Notes under the pieces: model-generated | What the model saw: the letters and a program-made list of their open reading frames with translations, nothing else | What the model was told of the DNA's origin: nothing | The model's database searches: none | Shown: piece after piece, positions 46,156-55,192 of the stretch | How positions within the stretch are numbered: the first letter of the stretch is position 1 | Layout of the letters: every line of letters starts with the position of its first letter | Assembly (NCBI GenBank): GCA_018052735.1 | Contig: JAGPMT010000015.1 | Span: forward strand, 1 to 55,793 | DNA length: 55,793 nt | Origin: Phycisphaerae bacterium | Lineage (GTDB): Bacteria; Planctomycetota; Phycisphaerae; Sedimentisphaerales; Anaerohalosphaeraceae | Direction of reading: 5' to 3' | Position numbers and translations under genes: made by a program

Positions 46156-49100
46156 ATGAAGGCAGCGTTTTTGATTTTGTGCACGGGGGCGGTTGTTTGT
46201 ACAGTATCGGCGGGGACAATCTCATTGGTTGCGGATACGACATTACCCGATCCGAACGATGAAATCACTATCTGGGTTCAGACCGATGAGCCATTGATGT
46301 GCCTGGGTCTTGCCGTTTATGTAACTGGAGATGCGGCGATTACAACGGCCATGAGTGAAGCCGATTGTGCCGCTTTCGGTTGGGACAACGGTTGGAATTC
46401 TGACCCCTACATCGATCCAAACGGTTGGATTTACTTAAGCGGCGTCCGCTGGGTATCTGACGCCAACGATATTGTCAGCTACTTCAAATTCCGCTATTAC
46501 AGCGGACAGGTTTCCGTTTATATCGATCAAGAGAACAGCATAGGTTTCAGTTGGGACGGAAATACTGTTACATACTCAACTCTTTCAATTGAAACGCTTT
46601 TGTTCGGAGAGCCTACAGAATCACAGTTACAAGAATCCGATTCCGAGGAAACGGCTATTGATGATGACCCTGTCCCCAATGTTTCCGCGCCAAAGCCAAA
46701 ATCACTTGAGGAATGCATCTCACGGACTGCCTATTTCAATGATGAAAAAACAACTTCATCGGTCGAATCTTTAAACGAGTTTGCAAATCACAAACAAAGA
46801 CGTGAAACAGCTTTTCTGGAACAAAGCATTTCTTTGTCAACAGAGCAATCACAAAATGAAGCTGTTTCTGAACTTCGTGAAACACTCTTGGAATCGCCGG
46901 AATCGGTAATTGAAGTAAGTCCCGGCAATGTACCGACAGTCTGGACAAAGGATAACACCTATCATGTGACTGGTACGGTCGTGCTGCCGCCCGCCTGTTA
47001 TTTTGAACCGGGCGTCCATGTTTCCAGAGCACCAAACTCACGTATGGTCAGCGACTCAGTTTTTCCGCCAATCATGTGCGGTACGCCGGAAGAAAAAATT
47101 TGGATGTATCCCGATGCCGATCCGTATTACTACGGACATTATGTTTCCGGCATTGAATACACCGACTTGGCAGGTACACTTGAGATGAGACACGTTATTA
47201 TAGAGGGCGCTTATTACGGAGTCATTTTTGAGAATTGCACGTTCAATAACGACATACATGATTTATACCTTTTCAACAACGTCTATGGAATATACGCCGA
47301 CGGCAATGAGGACCTTAAATTCTCTCTTATTCTTGCGGTCGGAAATTACTATACGGGCATTGAAGTTTATCTCGAAGCAGGCTGCGACATCAAGATAACC
47401 CAATCAACCATCGATTATTCCCCGTGGGATGGAATTATCATTGCAGGAACCGTCCAAGCGACAGATTGCACTGCGATAGTTGCTAATACTGCAATCACGC
47501 GATGCGGGCTCGGGCCAAATCCTTACGCATACGGTGTTCAGACATTTGGGTATCTGTATGCCGCGATATATGGGATGGGCTATTATGGAAACAGTAATGA
47601 CAATCCGGCAGGGTTTATCGAGTATTACGATGTACACGCTCCATCCCTGCCCTATGAATCAAACGGAACATTGTTAGGCAGTCACTATCTCAAGAAAACC
47701 AGTCCCTTTTACAATGGCGGCGTTGGATACGTCACTGAAACGCCGCAGATTTTGATATGCACAACAAGTACAGACAACACCCCTTTAACCGGTGTCCTGC
47801 CAATCGGATTTTGTTATGCTATCGACCCAAATTTTACAAACGAAGGATTGGGCTATGTACTTGAAACGGATGTCGACAACAGTAAAGGTGTTGATTTTGA
47901 GGACTTCGCGGCAATCAGCAAGTACTGGTTACTCGATTTAGACCCGAATAGCTTTGACCCGAACAGCGTAGATCCAAACGATATTGACCCTCATGTCTGT
48001 GATTTTGACGGCAACAAGATAATTGATATTGGTGATCTCATCAAGCTGTCAGAGGAATGGCTGCAATTCGGGTCGGGTGTTCCGCAGTTGGCTTTGCTCC
48101 CAGATAATGACCCCAACGGCAACGGGCAATATACGATTCTCTCAAATAGCATTGAATTTTCATTGGTCAATCAGATGGAAGGATACGACTATTATCTTTT
48201 CAGAGACGGTCATTATATCAGTAAGTTCAAGGGCAATGTCGATCTTGCTGAAACCAGTTATGCGAGCGATGATACGTTCAAGGCAGTCAACGGCCAGCAT
48301 CGGTATCGTGTTGCGGCGTGCAGTCGAAACGAAAGATTGACCGTTGTCAGCAAGGCTATGCCTTATGAGTTGTCAAATACATTACACGGAGTTGTATCAA
48401 GCAAAGTCTATGACCCGAATCATCCGTACATTATATCGGGATTTAACAACAGCGCCGAACTTATAATTTTCAAGCTGTTTAATATGGAAGAGGCGGTTGT
48501 TTGGGACGCAAATATCCCGTCAGGCAGTTTCAGCCTTACAATTGACCCGAATGTGTTCTATACGCCACTTGTCACTGTTCCGGCAATGATAAACCCATAC
48601 TGTACCTATCTTTTCACAAACCCTGAAATCCAAATGCTTATGCAGGGAGCCACCAGTTTTGAAGATGCGCCCGGTTGGAGTAGCACTATTGTTGAGAAGT
48701 TCAATATCAGAACATGGCGAAACAGAGGCACTAAGTCTTTGCTTATAGCGCCTAACAGCGGCATATTCAGGGCCAGAGCGACTTCAAATCATGCATGGTG
48801 TCAGGCCATGCGCAACAGGAATCTTGTCCCGATTACAGGATTGTTCGGTGATGCCGCAACCCGTGAAGCGCAGGACTTTATGTTCAACGATCCCTCTCTG
48901 CGTTCAATCCGAATAAACACCCACGGAGCATTTCAGATTCGTGCAGGTGGTCGTACTGTCAGAAGAACAGTATATGAACTCGGAGACGGAACACTATGCT
49001 TTTCATGGATCGCTTCAGCAAATCAGAATCCGCCAAATCCCGCCGATTTCCTCCCCGGTGATTATGAACAAACAGGGTACAGCATTAGAAGCGCTCGTAA

Positions 49101-49518
49101 CTGGAGTGCTCTGCCGTACCTTTATGTGGATGCGGATTTTTGCGCAAGCGGACGTGCCAGAATGCCTGACGCATACTATAAAGACATCTGTGATGCGCCG
49201 GAAGGTTCCGGTTATTACAATGATGATGATTTCTGGAACGGGATGGATATGGCTCGATGGGGCTTTGATATTAGGCCAATGGGTGAAACCAGACGCCGGA
49301 TATATCTTGGATGGTACACCGATTCAGGGGACAACATGTTGGGGCTTACAGGACTCAATAATTGGTATATGGCCTTTTATGCAAGTTGGGGAAAAGAAAC
49401 AAATCCTCAGCCGTATTATGGCGCCCATTCTCACGCGACAACTTCAACAACCCGCGGCCCGGAAGTCCATCGGCAAAAGACATATTGCGGTAATTCAAAC
49501 AGTTACCTGAGTAATTAG
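46156..49518 (+). CDS. Secreted multi-domain dockerin-like protein with caspase-like C-terminus
   Basis: This 1120-aa protein starts with a signal peptide (MKAAFLILCTGAVVCTVSAG) and a beta domain like those in other planctomycete surface proteins (~20-140). An acidic linker follows, then a right-handed beta-helix (~255-470) and a dockerin-like pair of Asp-rich loops (DVDNSKGVDFEDF and CDFDGNKIIDIGDLIK, ~573-640). Near the C-terminus, His923 in INTHGAF and Cys996 in VDADFCASGR, followed by an IYLGWYTDSGDN segment, resemble the His/Cys dyad of clan CD peptidases (caspase/clostripain/gingipain fold). The ATG at 46156 has AGGAAAGGGAAA before it. The sequence is more A/T-rich than its neighbours by eye. 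A secreted adhesive or processing role is likely. Confidence 0.75.
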   Translation: MKAAFLILCTGAVVCTVSAGTISLVADTTLPDPNDEITIWVQTDEPLMCLGLAVYVTGDAAITTAMSEADCAAFGWDNGWNSDPYIDPNGWIYLSGVRWVSDANDIVSYFKFRYYSGQVSVYIDQENSIGFSWDGNTVTYSTLSIETLLFGEPTESQLQESDSEETAIDDDPVPNVSAPKPKSLEECISRTAYFNDEKTTSSVESLNEFANHKQRRETAFLEQSISLSTEQSQNEAVSELRETLLESPESVIEVSPGNVPTVWTKDNTYHVTGTVVLPPACYFEPGVHVSRAPNSRMVSDSVFPPIMCGTPEEKIWMYPDADPYYYGHYVSGIEYTDLAGTLEMRHVIIEGAYYGVIFENCTFNNDIHDLYLFNNVYGIYADGNEDLKFSLILAVGNYYTGIEVYLEAGCDIKITQSTIDYSPWDGIIIAGTVQATDCTAIVANTAITRCGLGPNPYAYGVQTFGYLYAAIYGMGYYGNSNDNPAGFIEYYDVHAPSLPYESNGTLLGSHYLKKTSPFYNGGVGYVTETPQILICTTSTDNTPLTGVLPIGFCYAIDPNFTNEGLGYVLETDVDNSKGVDFEDFAAISKYWLLDLDPNSFDPNSVDPNDIDPHVCDFDGNKIIDIGDLIKLSEEWLQFGSGVPQLALLPDNDPNGNGQYTILSNSIEFSLVNQMEGYDYYLFRDGHYISKFKGNVDLAETSYASDDTFKAVNGQHRYRVAACSRNERLTVVSKAMPYELSNTLHGVVSSKVYDPNHPYIISGFNNSAELIIFKLFNMEEAVVWDANIPSGSFSLTIDPNVFYTPLVTVPAMINPYCTYLFTNPEIQMLMQGATSFEDAPGWSSTIVEKFNIRTWRNRGTKSLLIAPNSGIFRARATSNHAWCQAMRNRNLVPITGLFGDAATREAQDFMFNDPSLRSIRINTHGAFQIRAGGRTVRRTVYELGDGTLCFSWIASANQNPPNPADFLPGDYEQTGYSIRSARNWSALPYLYVDADFCASGRARMPDAYYKDICDAPEGSGYYNDDDFWNGMDMARWGFDIRPMGETRRRIYLGWYTDSGDNMLGLTGLNNWYMAFYASWGKETNPQPYYGAHSHATTSTTRGPEVHRQKTYCGNSNSYLSN

Positions 49519-49529
49519 AGGGAACAGCG

Positions 49530-49997
49530 ATGAAGCAAATAACAGCTATTTTATTGTTGTCGGGCTTATGTATTCTAAGTTCATGTACCAAAGAAGAAGA
49601 TACGGCAAAAGATTTGGCTCGAATGAAAAACTGCCGAGAACTGGTATTTCTACATAACGACGATTACCATGGCAAACCGAAAACCGTTTTTGCTAAAATT
49701 ACGGAACAGGAAAAAATAGATAACATACTTCTTGCCATGAAAAATTCTGAACCTTATGCACCCGCATTGCCGCCTCTGCTTGTATATTCTATCAGAGGCG
49801 TTGGGAAAAACGGTGCAACAAAGCAGGTTAAATTCACTTGGTCGGATGATGCAAAGGCGGTCTTATTTAGCGATAGCCGATCTAAGGATGCCTATCAGCT
49901 TTTTGTGGAGTACAGTATTATCGACCCTTCTGCACCAGTGATAATCGGATATCCTGATCTTAAGGAAGGCGAAGAATTAGAACATGTGAAGAATTGA
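49530..49997 (+). CDS. Small lipoprotein of unknown function
   Basis: This 155-aa protein has a lipobox start (ILLLSGLCILSSC, Cys19) and so is probably anchored in the membrane by lipidation. The mature domain has an alternating charged/hydrophobic pattern (VFAKITEQEKIDNILLAM, QVKFTWSDDAKAVLFS) with no motif I recognise. It begins 11 bases after the large dockerin protein with GAGGGAACAG as ribosome site, so it is coupled to it in an operon. The gene ends nine bases before the truncated 16S begins. Confidence 0.7.
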   Translation: MKQITAILLLSGLCILSSCTKEEDTAKDLARMKNCRELVFLHNDDYHGKPKTVFAKITEQEKIDNILLAMKNSEPYAPALPPLLVYSIRGVGKNGATKQVKFTWSDDAKAVLFSDSRSKDAYQLFVEYSIIDPSAPVIIGYPDLKEGEELEHVKN

Positions 49998-50005
49998 GAG
50001 TTTAC

Positions 50006-50364
<359 letters not shown>

Positions 50365-50460
50365 GATAACTTAGACCCCGCCGGAGCAGCAGTGCTCATA
50401 ACGGCGGGTGAAGTCAGACGTTTCGACTGCTTTTAAGTGCACCAACTGTGACCCTAAAAA

Positions 50461-50490
50461 GGCCCTGCTCACAAAGCAGGGCCTTTTTTT
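50461..50490 (+). terminator. Duplicated 16S terminator
   Basis: Same hairpin as at 45889-45918 (GGCCCTGCT/AGCAGGGCC plus T-run), here after the truncated 16S copy. Confidence 0.85.
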
Positions 50491-50568
50491 GTGCGCTGAA
50501 CCATAAAAAATCCCTATAAAAGCCGAATCTTATAGGCGACAAATCAGAGTGAGTATATTTCCTGCTTT

Positions 50569-50598
50569 TTGCTAATTGTTTAATAAGGCCGATAATAT
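50569..50598 (+). promoter_or_regulatory. Promoter-like element shared by both post-16S genes (copy 2)
   Basis: TTGCTA and TAATAT, 18 bases apart, about 60 bp before the ATG of the second beta-helix protein. It is the counterpart of the element at 45996-46025. Confidence 0.4.
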
Positions 50599-50656
50599 TA
50601 TAATTGCATGCAAATAATGGGGGTTCGGCCTGCATAATAATAAAGGAGGCAGAAGT

Positions 50657-53626
50657 ATGAGACAGTGGGGTCATTGTTATATTTTCACAGTAAGTGTGCT
50701 GTTTTTATCTCTTTCAGGACATCTTTACGGCAAAATCATCTATGTCAATAGCAATGCCGGCGGCAGTCAGGACGGGGCCAGTTGGCATGACGGTTTTTTG
50801 ACCATTACAGCCGCCATTAATGCCGCCGACTACAACGACCAAATCTGGATTAAAGAAGGCGTTTATCAAGAACGGATTCATATTCCAGATGGTGTAGCTC
50901 TGTATGGGGGCTTTGCCGGGACAGAAACCGACTTGTCCCAGCGAGATTATAACACATACATGAGCATTATTGATGCCCAGTACACGGGCATCACCGTAAC
51001 GATTGACAACAGCGCCGACTCCACCACCCGGCTGGATGGGTGTGCGGTCATTCGGGGCTATGGTATTCACGGCGGCGGGATTAAAATCATCGGCTCGGCC
51101 CCAACCATTGTCAACAACCTGATTATCTATAACAAAACCGACGGCGCTGGTGCCGGCATCTCCGTTTGGGGATTTAAGGTCGTCCCCCCTGTTGAAGTCC
51201 CGTACATCGGCAGCAATGTCATCGTCGAAAATCGCTCCGGCAATGATGAAGGAGACGGGGGCGGCATCGCCGTTATCGGTTCATCCCCGTTTATCATCGG
51301 CAACACATTTCTTCGCAACGAGGCCACGCGCAACGGCGGGGCCATCGCCTGCTGGCGCAGCAGCCAGCCGCTGATTGCCTACAACTATATCTTCGCCAAC
51401 TCGGCCAGCACGCCGGTCAATTATTATACCGACTACATCACCGAAACCGACGGCGGCGGGGCCATTTTCGCCTCTTCGACCGACCTGGACGGCTGGCCTA
51501 TCCCCGATTCGGTGGCCGCTCCGGAAATCTACAACAATGTCATCGCCGCCAACGCCGCCTTCAAGGGCGGCGGCATCTGCGTTATCAATTCCATCCGCAC
51601 CGATTTGGGTGTGGCCGAAATCATCAACAATACTATTGTCTCTAATCAGGGAGCCGGCATTTATTGGTCCAACACCACCCCCACTATCGTCAACAATCTG
51701 ATTGCGTATAACACCATCGGTCTGCATCAATATGTATTCGGCTTAACCGGCTGCGACATTCGGGCTAATTGCGTGTACGGCAACCAGACACAAAACGACA
51801 CACTGGATTATGTGGGTCTGTCCAGTCAGACCGGCATCGACGGCAATATCAGCGCTGCCCCCCTGCTGGCCGATTACCGGTTCGGCAAGCTGCATCTTCA
51901 GCCCGGCTCTCCCTGCATCGATGCGGGATTATCGGCGGTGATCGATGCAAGCTGGACAGACGATATCGACGGGCAGGACCGCATCCAAGGCGGCAGCGTG
52001 GATATTGGCGCCGATGAATCAGACGGTACGCTGTGGGATACCGATCACCCTATCATTCGCGTCAAACCGGACGGCAATGATGCGGCTGGCGGACAAAGCT
52101 GGGCAACCGCAAAAAAGACGATTGGGGCGGCTCTTGCCGCGGTGCAAAACAGCGGGGGTGAAATTTGGGCCGCCGCCGGAACATACCCGGAACATATCAA
52201 TCTGTCGGCGTATGTGTATCTTTACGGCGGTTTTGCGGGCAATGAAACGGAGCGGTCGCAGCGAAATGTCGTCGCCAACCCGACCATTTTGGATGGGACG
52301 GGAACGCCGACGATTGTAACAATTCTCAACGCCGGCTACTTGGTCTGCGCCTTAGACGGCTGGACGGTTCAGAACGGCGGCGTTTATACAGATGGGAATC
52401 CCTTTGCGGTGGTTGGAGTGCAGGGCATCGGCGGCGGCATTTATATGCGGGTCGCCTCGCCGCTTATCGAGAATAATACGATTCAGTACAATTCATTAGG
52501 GACGCCCTATGCGGCATACTTTGCCCGCGGCGGCGGCATCGCCTGTTTTATGGGCTATCCGATTATTCGCGATAATGTCATTCGGTGGAACGAAACTCTG
52601 ACTTTTGACAGTTGGGGCGGCGGGATTTACTGCAACCTGTCCGGGCCGTGGATTGAAAACAACCTGATTACACAGAACCACTGTGGACGCGGGGCAGCCA
52701 TTTACGGCTATGTTTCGACGCCGCTGATTAAAGGCAATACCATCATCGGAAATCAGATGTATGCGCTGCCGCCGGTTTACATGGGTTCGCCGGAAGGAGC
52801 AGTGGATTTGAACTTATGTCCGGCGTTTGTGATTGAAAACAACCACTTTAAGAACAATCAGGCATCTGTTGGGGCGGCGATTACATTGGCCAGCAGCGAT
52901 TGGGGAATCATTCGCAACAACCTCTTTATCGATAATATCGCTTATGACGTCTCCAGCATGGCCGGCGGCAGCGGCGGCGGTATTTACTGCATCAACCCGC
53001 AAAACCCAACCGGTACGCTGTCTATCCTGAACAACACCTTTTCGGGCAATACCGCCACGCATCTGTTTTATGGTGAGCGCGGCGGCGCGATTGCGCTGCA
53101 ACTGCTGTCCGAAAACGTACTGATTGCCAACAACGTGATGGCCTTTAACTCATCGGGCATCTGGCTGGATTCGTCAAGGCCCTATCTGCCGACGCTTTTC
53201 TCGAATTGCTTGTACAACACCGGCAGCAATTATGTAAACCTGCCGGCAGGCGCCGGCGACATTATGCAGGACCCGGGCTTTGTCAATCGCACAGCCGGCG
53301 ACTATCGGCTCAGACACGATTCAATCTGCATCAATGCGGCCAACCCGAACCTTGCAGACATCGGTTCTGCCGACATGGACGGTCAGCCGCGGATTCGCTA
53401 CGGCCGGGCAGATATAGGAGCCTTTGAGGTCTTCCCCATCGCCGGAGATTTTGAGCCGGACGAGGACGTGGATATCGCCGACTTAGCCTGGATAGCTGCC
53501 CGCTGGCTCCAAACATCCTGTACCTGCCCCGGCTGGTGCGGCGGAGCTGACCTGAACAAAGACGGCACAGTGGGGCTGGCAGATATTGTGCTGGCCGCCG
53601 ATCACTGGCTGGCCCATAAGTTCTGA
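50657..53626 (+). CDS. Secreted double beta-helix protein with dockerin-like tail
   Basis: This 989-aa protein has a signal peptide (ending SLSGHLYG), then two tandem right-handed parallel beta-helix domains (about 25-455 and 470-915). Each begins with a similar block: IIYVNSNAGGSQDGASWHDG ... LYGGFAGTETDLSQRD, and IRVKPDGNDAAGGQSWATAK ... LYGGFAGNETERSQRN. The end carries two dockerin-like Asp-rich loops (DEDVDIADLAWIAARWLQ and DLNKDGTVGLADIVLAADHWL). Such proteins bind or cleave polysaccharides and can be attached to surface scaffolds through dockerin-like ends. AAAGGAGG sits six bases before the ATG. The first helix region is shared in style with the protein upstream. Confidence 0.9.
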   Translation: MRQWGHCYIFTVSVLFLSLSGHLYGKIIYVNSNAGGSQDGASWHDGFLTITAAINAADYNDQIWIKEGVYQERIHIPDGVALYGGFAGTETDLSQRDYNTYMSIIDAQYTGITVTIDNSADSTTRLDGCAVIRGYGIHGGGIKIIGSAPTIVNNLIIYNKTDGAGAGISVWGFKVVPPVEVPYIGSNVIVENRSGNDEGDGGGIAVIGSSPFIIGNTFLRNEATRNGGAIACWRSSQPLIAYNYIFANSASTPVNYYTDYITETDGGGAIFASSTDLDGWPIPDSVAAPEIYNNVIAANAAFKGGGICVINSIRTDLGVAEIINNTIVSNQGAGIYWSNTTPTIVNNLIAYNTIGLHQYVFGLTGCDIRANCVYGNQTQNDTLDYVGLSSQTGIDGNISAAPLLADYRFGKLHLQPGSPCIDAGLSAVIDASWTDDIDGQDRIQGGSVDIGADESDGTLWDTDHPIIRVKPDGNDAAGGQSWATAKKTIGAALAAVQNSGGEIWAAAGTYPEHINLSAYVYLYGGFAGNETERSQRNVVANPTILDGTGTPTIVTILNAGYLVCALDGWTVQNGGVYTDGNPFAVVGVQGIGGGIYMRVASPLIENNTIQYNSLGTPYAAYFARGGGIACFMGYPIIRDNVIRWNETLTFDSWGGGIYCNLSGPWIENNLITQNHCGRGAAIYGYVSTPLIKGNTIIGNQMYALPPVYMGSPEGAVDLNLCPAFVIENNHFKNNQASVGAAITLASSDWGIIRNNLFIDNIAYDVSSMAGGSGGGIYCINPQNPTGTLSILNNTFSGNTATHLFYGERGGAIALQLLSENVLIANNVMAFNSSGIWLDSSRPYLPTLFSNCLYNTGSNYVNLPAGAGDIMQDPGFVNRTAGDYRLRHDSICINAANPNLADIGSADMDGQPRIRYGRADIGAFEVFPIAGDFEPDEDVDIADLAWIAARWLQTSCTCPGWCGGADLNKDGTVGLADIVLAADHWLAHKF

Positions 53627-53912
53627 GCCTGTTACCAAATTGTAATGTTGTTACAAAACTGCAACTGACGCCTAAGTCTCTGTTTGTTAAAAACTTCAAT
53701 CCTCTGCCTCCGCCGGTCTGTTACTAAACAGTAACAGGGGCATTTGTTTTCAAGGCGATTGATTTTTGTCCGGCCATTCCATAACTTCTTTTTTTCAAAG
53801 AGGTTATACAATTCTTTCCGGTTTTTTTATAGGTCTGGCACAGCCGTTGTTATAGGAAATACAGAAACGCAGATTTGAAAATAACGCTTACAAGTGAAAA
53901 CAGGACAACAAC
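53627..53912. other. Intergenic region with repeated TGTTAC motifs
   Basis: Three similar blocks begin with TGTTAC at 53630, 53649 and 53719 (general form TGTTAC-N-AAA-N2-G-N-AA). A fourth weaker one lies near 53685. The last forms a perfect inverted repeat (CTGTTACT/AGTAACAG). They could be a protein-binding site array or a terminator hairpin for the upstream gene. Beyond these the stretch holds the candidate sigma-54 promoter at 53836-53851 and little else. Confidence 0.5.
53836..53851 (+). promoter_or_regulatory. Candidate sigma-54 promoter upstream of the receiver-like gene
   Basis: TGGCAC and TTGTT with the exact GG-N10-GT spacing, about 62 bp before the gene at 53913. It is nearly the same sequence as the element before hsp20 (TGGCACAGC in both). 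Confidence 0.45.
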
Positions 53913-54311
53913 GTGTGCCAGATTTATTCGACCATTTTAATTGTCGCAGCACAGGACAAAGCCCAAGCACTTCAGGAATTGCCGCTTCGGCTGCTGATGA
54001 TGGACACCGGCAAAGAGGCCATTCAATGTCTGCGGGAAGAGCAGATCGACACGGTGGTGAGCCGGTGGAATCTGGTGGATATGCCCGAAGGGAAGCTGTT
54101 GGAGAAAATTACGGCCGCACGTTCAAAAATTCCGACTGTGGCCTTCATCGAGCCGGGCAATCAGGAACAGGAAATTATGGCCCGCAGTCTGGGCGTCAGT
54201 GCTATCTTAAGCGACGACATTGATGATGACTACTTTCGAAGTACGGTCTGTCAGATTCTGCACATCGAAGATATTGCAGCGGTATCGGTAGCAGCAGTCG
54301 AGGTGCAGTAA
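53913..54311 (+). CDS. Degenerate response-regulator receiver (pseudo-receiver) protein
   Basis: This 132-aa protein has a CheY-like fold: beta1 STILIVAAQ, a helix, beta3 DTVVSRWNLVDMPEG, beta4 IPTVAFIEPGN and beta5 GVSAILSDDID. The expected phospho-acceptor Asp at the end of beta3 is Arg51 (VVS-R-WN). The Thr/Ser of beta4 is replaced by Phe/Ile, and the Lys of beta5 by Asp. The acidic pair of beta1 is also missing. It therefore cannot be phosphorylated in the normal way and probably acts as a fixed binding domain. The start is a GTG and no other domain is present. It lies just before the structured repeat array. Confidence 0.75.
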   Translation: MCQIYSTILIVAAQDKAQALQELPLRLLMMDTGKEAIQCLREEQIDTVVSRWNLVDMPEGKLLEKITAARSKIPTVAFIEPGNQEQEIMARSLGVSAILSDDIDDDYFRSTVCQILHIEDIAAVSVAAVEVQ

Positions 54312-54341
54312 TTAAAAAGTGAATACCTGAGGATACGAAGG

Positions 54342-55022
54342 TTGACAAGCTTCATCTTCCATTCTCCTCTCACACAGCGCTGGGCAAGACGGTCAGTGAT
54401 CAGGCAGTTGAGCCCAGCACGACAATAACCGCGGCCTATGCCGCGACGCTATAGAACGGTGTTGTTTGACAATTGAATAGCAAAAGAAGCTTAACGAAAC
54501 TTCTTCATCTCTCTCCTTTCTCGCAAGGGCCTCATCACCCCTTGCACCGCTGGGTTTGGCGGCCGGTGATCGTGCGGTTGAACCCGGCAGGACAATAACC
54601 GCGGCCTATGCCGCGACGCTATAGAACGGTGTTGTTTGACAATTGAATAGCAAAAGAAGCTTAACAAAACTTCTTCATCTCTCTCCTTTCTCGCAAGGGC
54701 CTCATCACCCCTTGCACCGCTGGGTTTGGCGGCCGGTGATCGTGCGGTTGAACCCGGCAGGACAACAACCGCGGCCTATGCCGCGACGCTATAGAACAGT
54801 GTGTTGTTTGACAATTGAATACGAAAGCAAAGAGCTGAAAACATTCTTTTCATCTCTCCTATTCTCCAAGCTGGGTAAGACGGCTGGTGATCTCTTTGGC
54901 CAGTGATCGGGCTGTAGTACCCAGCCGGAATACAATCATCCCCTTTGCGGGGATGCTTATGATACGGCTGCCGGCGACGGTGCGTGCCGGCCGGAGCGGA
55001 GGGCAATGCGGCAGCTCTTTTT
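54342..55022 (+). ncRNA. Tandem array of a ~170-bp structured non-coding element
   Basis: Four units begin at about 54342 (short), 54466, 54636 and 54808. Units 2 and 3 are nearly identical. Each holds a stem GCTGGG...CCCAGC/CCCGGC, the spacer (A/G)GACAATAA, a second hairpin and a GCTATAGAACGG-like sequence. Paired bases change together: unit 1 GCTGGGC/GCCCAGC, units 2 and 3 GCTGGGTT/AACCCGGC, unit 4 GCTGGGTA/TACCCAGC. The second stem is CGCGGC/GCCGCG in units 1-3 but ATCCCC/GGGGAT in unit 4. An extra hairpin GCAAGGG/CCCCTTGC is present in units 2 and 3. Such compensation is what selection on RNA shape produces. I do not recognise a known riboswitch or RNA family. The strand is inferred from the T-rich end. 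Confidence 0.7.
54967..55022 (+). terminator. Terminator-like hairpin at the end of the array
   Basis: GCTGCCG (54967-54973) pairs with CGGCAGC (55009-55015), with an inner GCCGGC stem. TCTTTTT follows. It overlaps the end of unit 4 and could terminate the array transcript. Confidence 0.6.
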
Positions 55023-55071
55023 ACTCAGGATGCGGCTTTTCGGAGGAGGAAAGCATTCCTGTATTTATTAA

Positions 55072-55113
55072 GGGGCCGGCATCAAGATCACTGGCCGATT
55101 TTGGGCCGGCCCC
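55072..55113 (+). repeat. GC-rich hairpin, copy 1 (before PEP-CTERM gene)
   Basis: GGGGCCGGC pairs with GCCGGCCCC. The loop and right arm (ATCACTGGCCGATTTTGG and onward) are identical to the copy at 55749-55789 after the gene. A mild T/C-rich stretch follows. Confidence 0.85.
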
Positions 55114-55192
55114 ATTCTTCTTTTCGGCAGTAAACTGCTGTATGCAGAGTATGGATAGAACCAACAACATTATTTTGTGGGAGGAAAGAAAA

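Noticed and set aside
54643-54906. Open frame inside the tandem array
   Set aside because: It follows the repeated non-coding units, changes with the repeats and has no ribosome site; the stem covariation explains the sequence better.
54342-55022. CRISPR array
   Set aside because: Units are ~170 bp with no short repeat/spacer alternation and no cas genes nearby.
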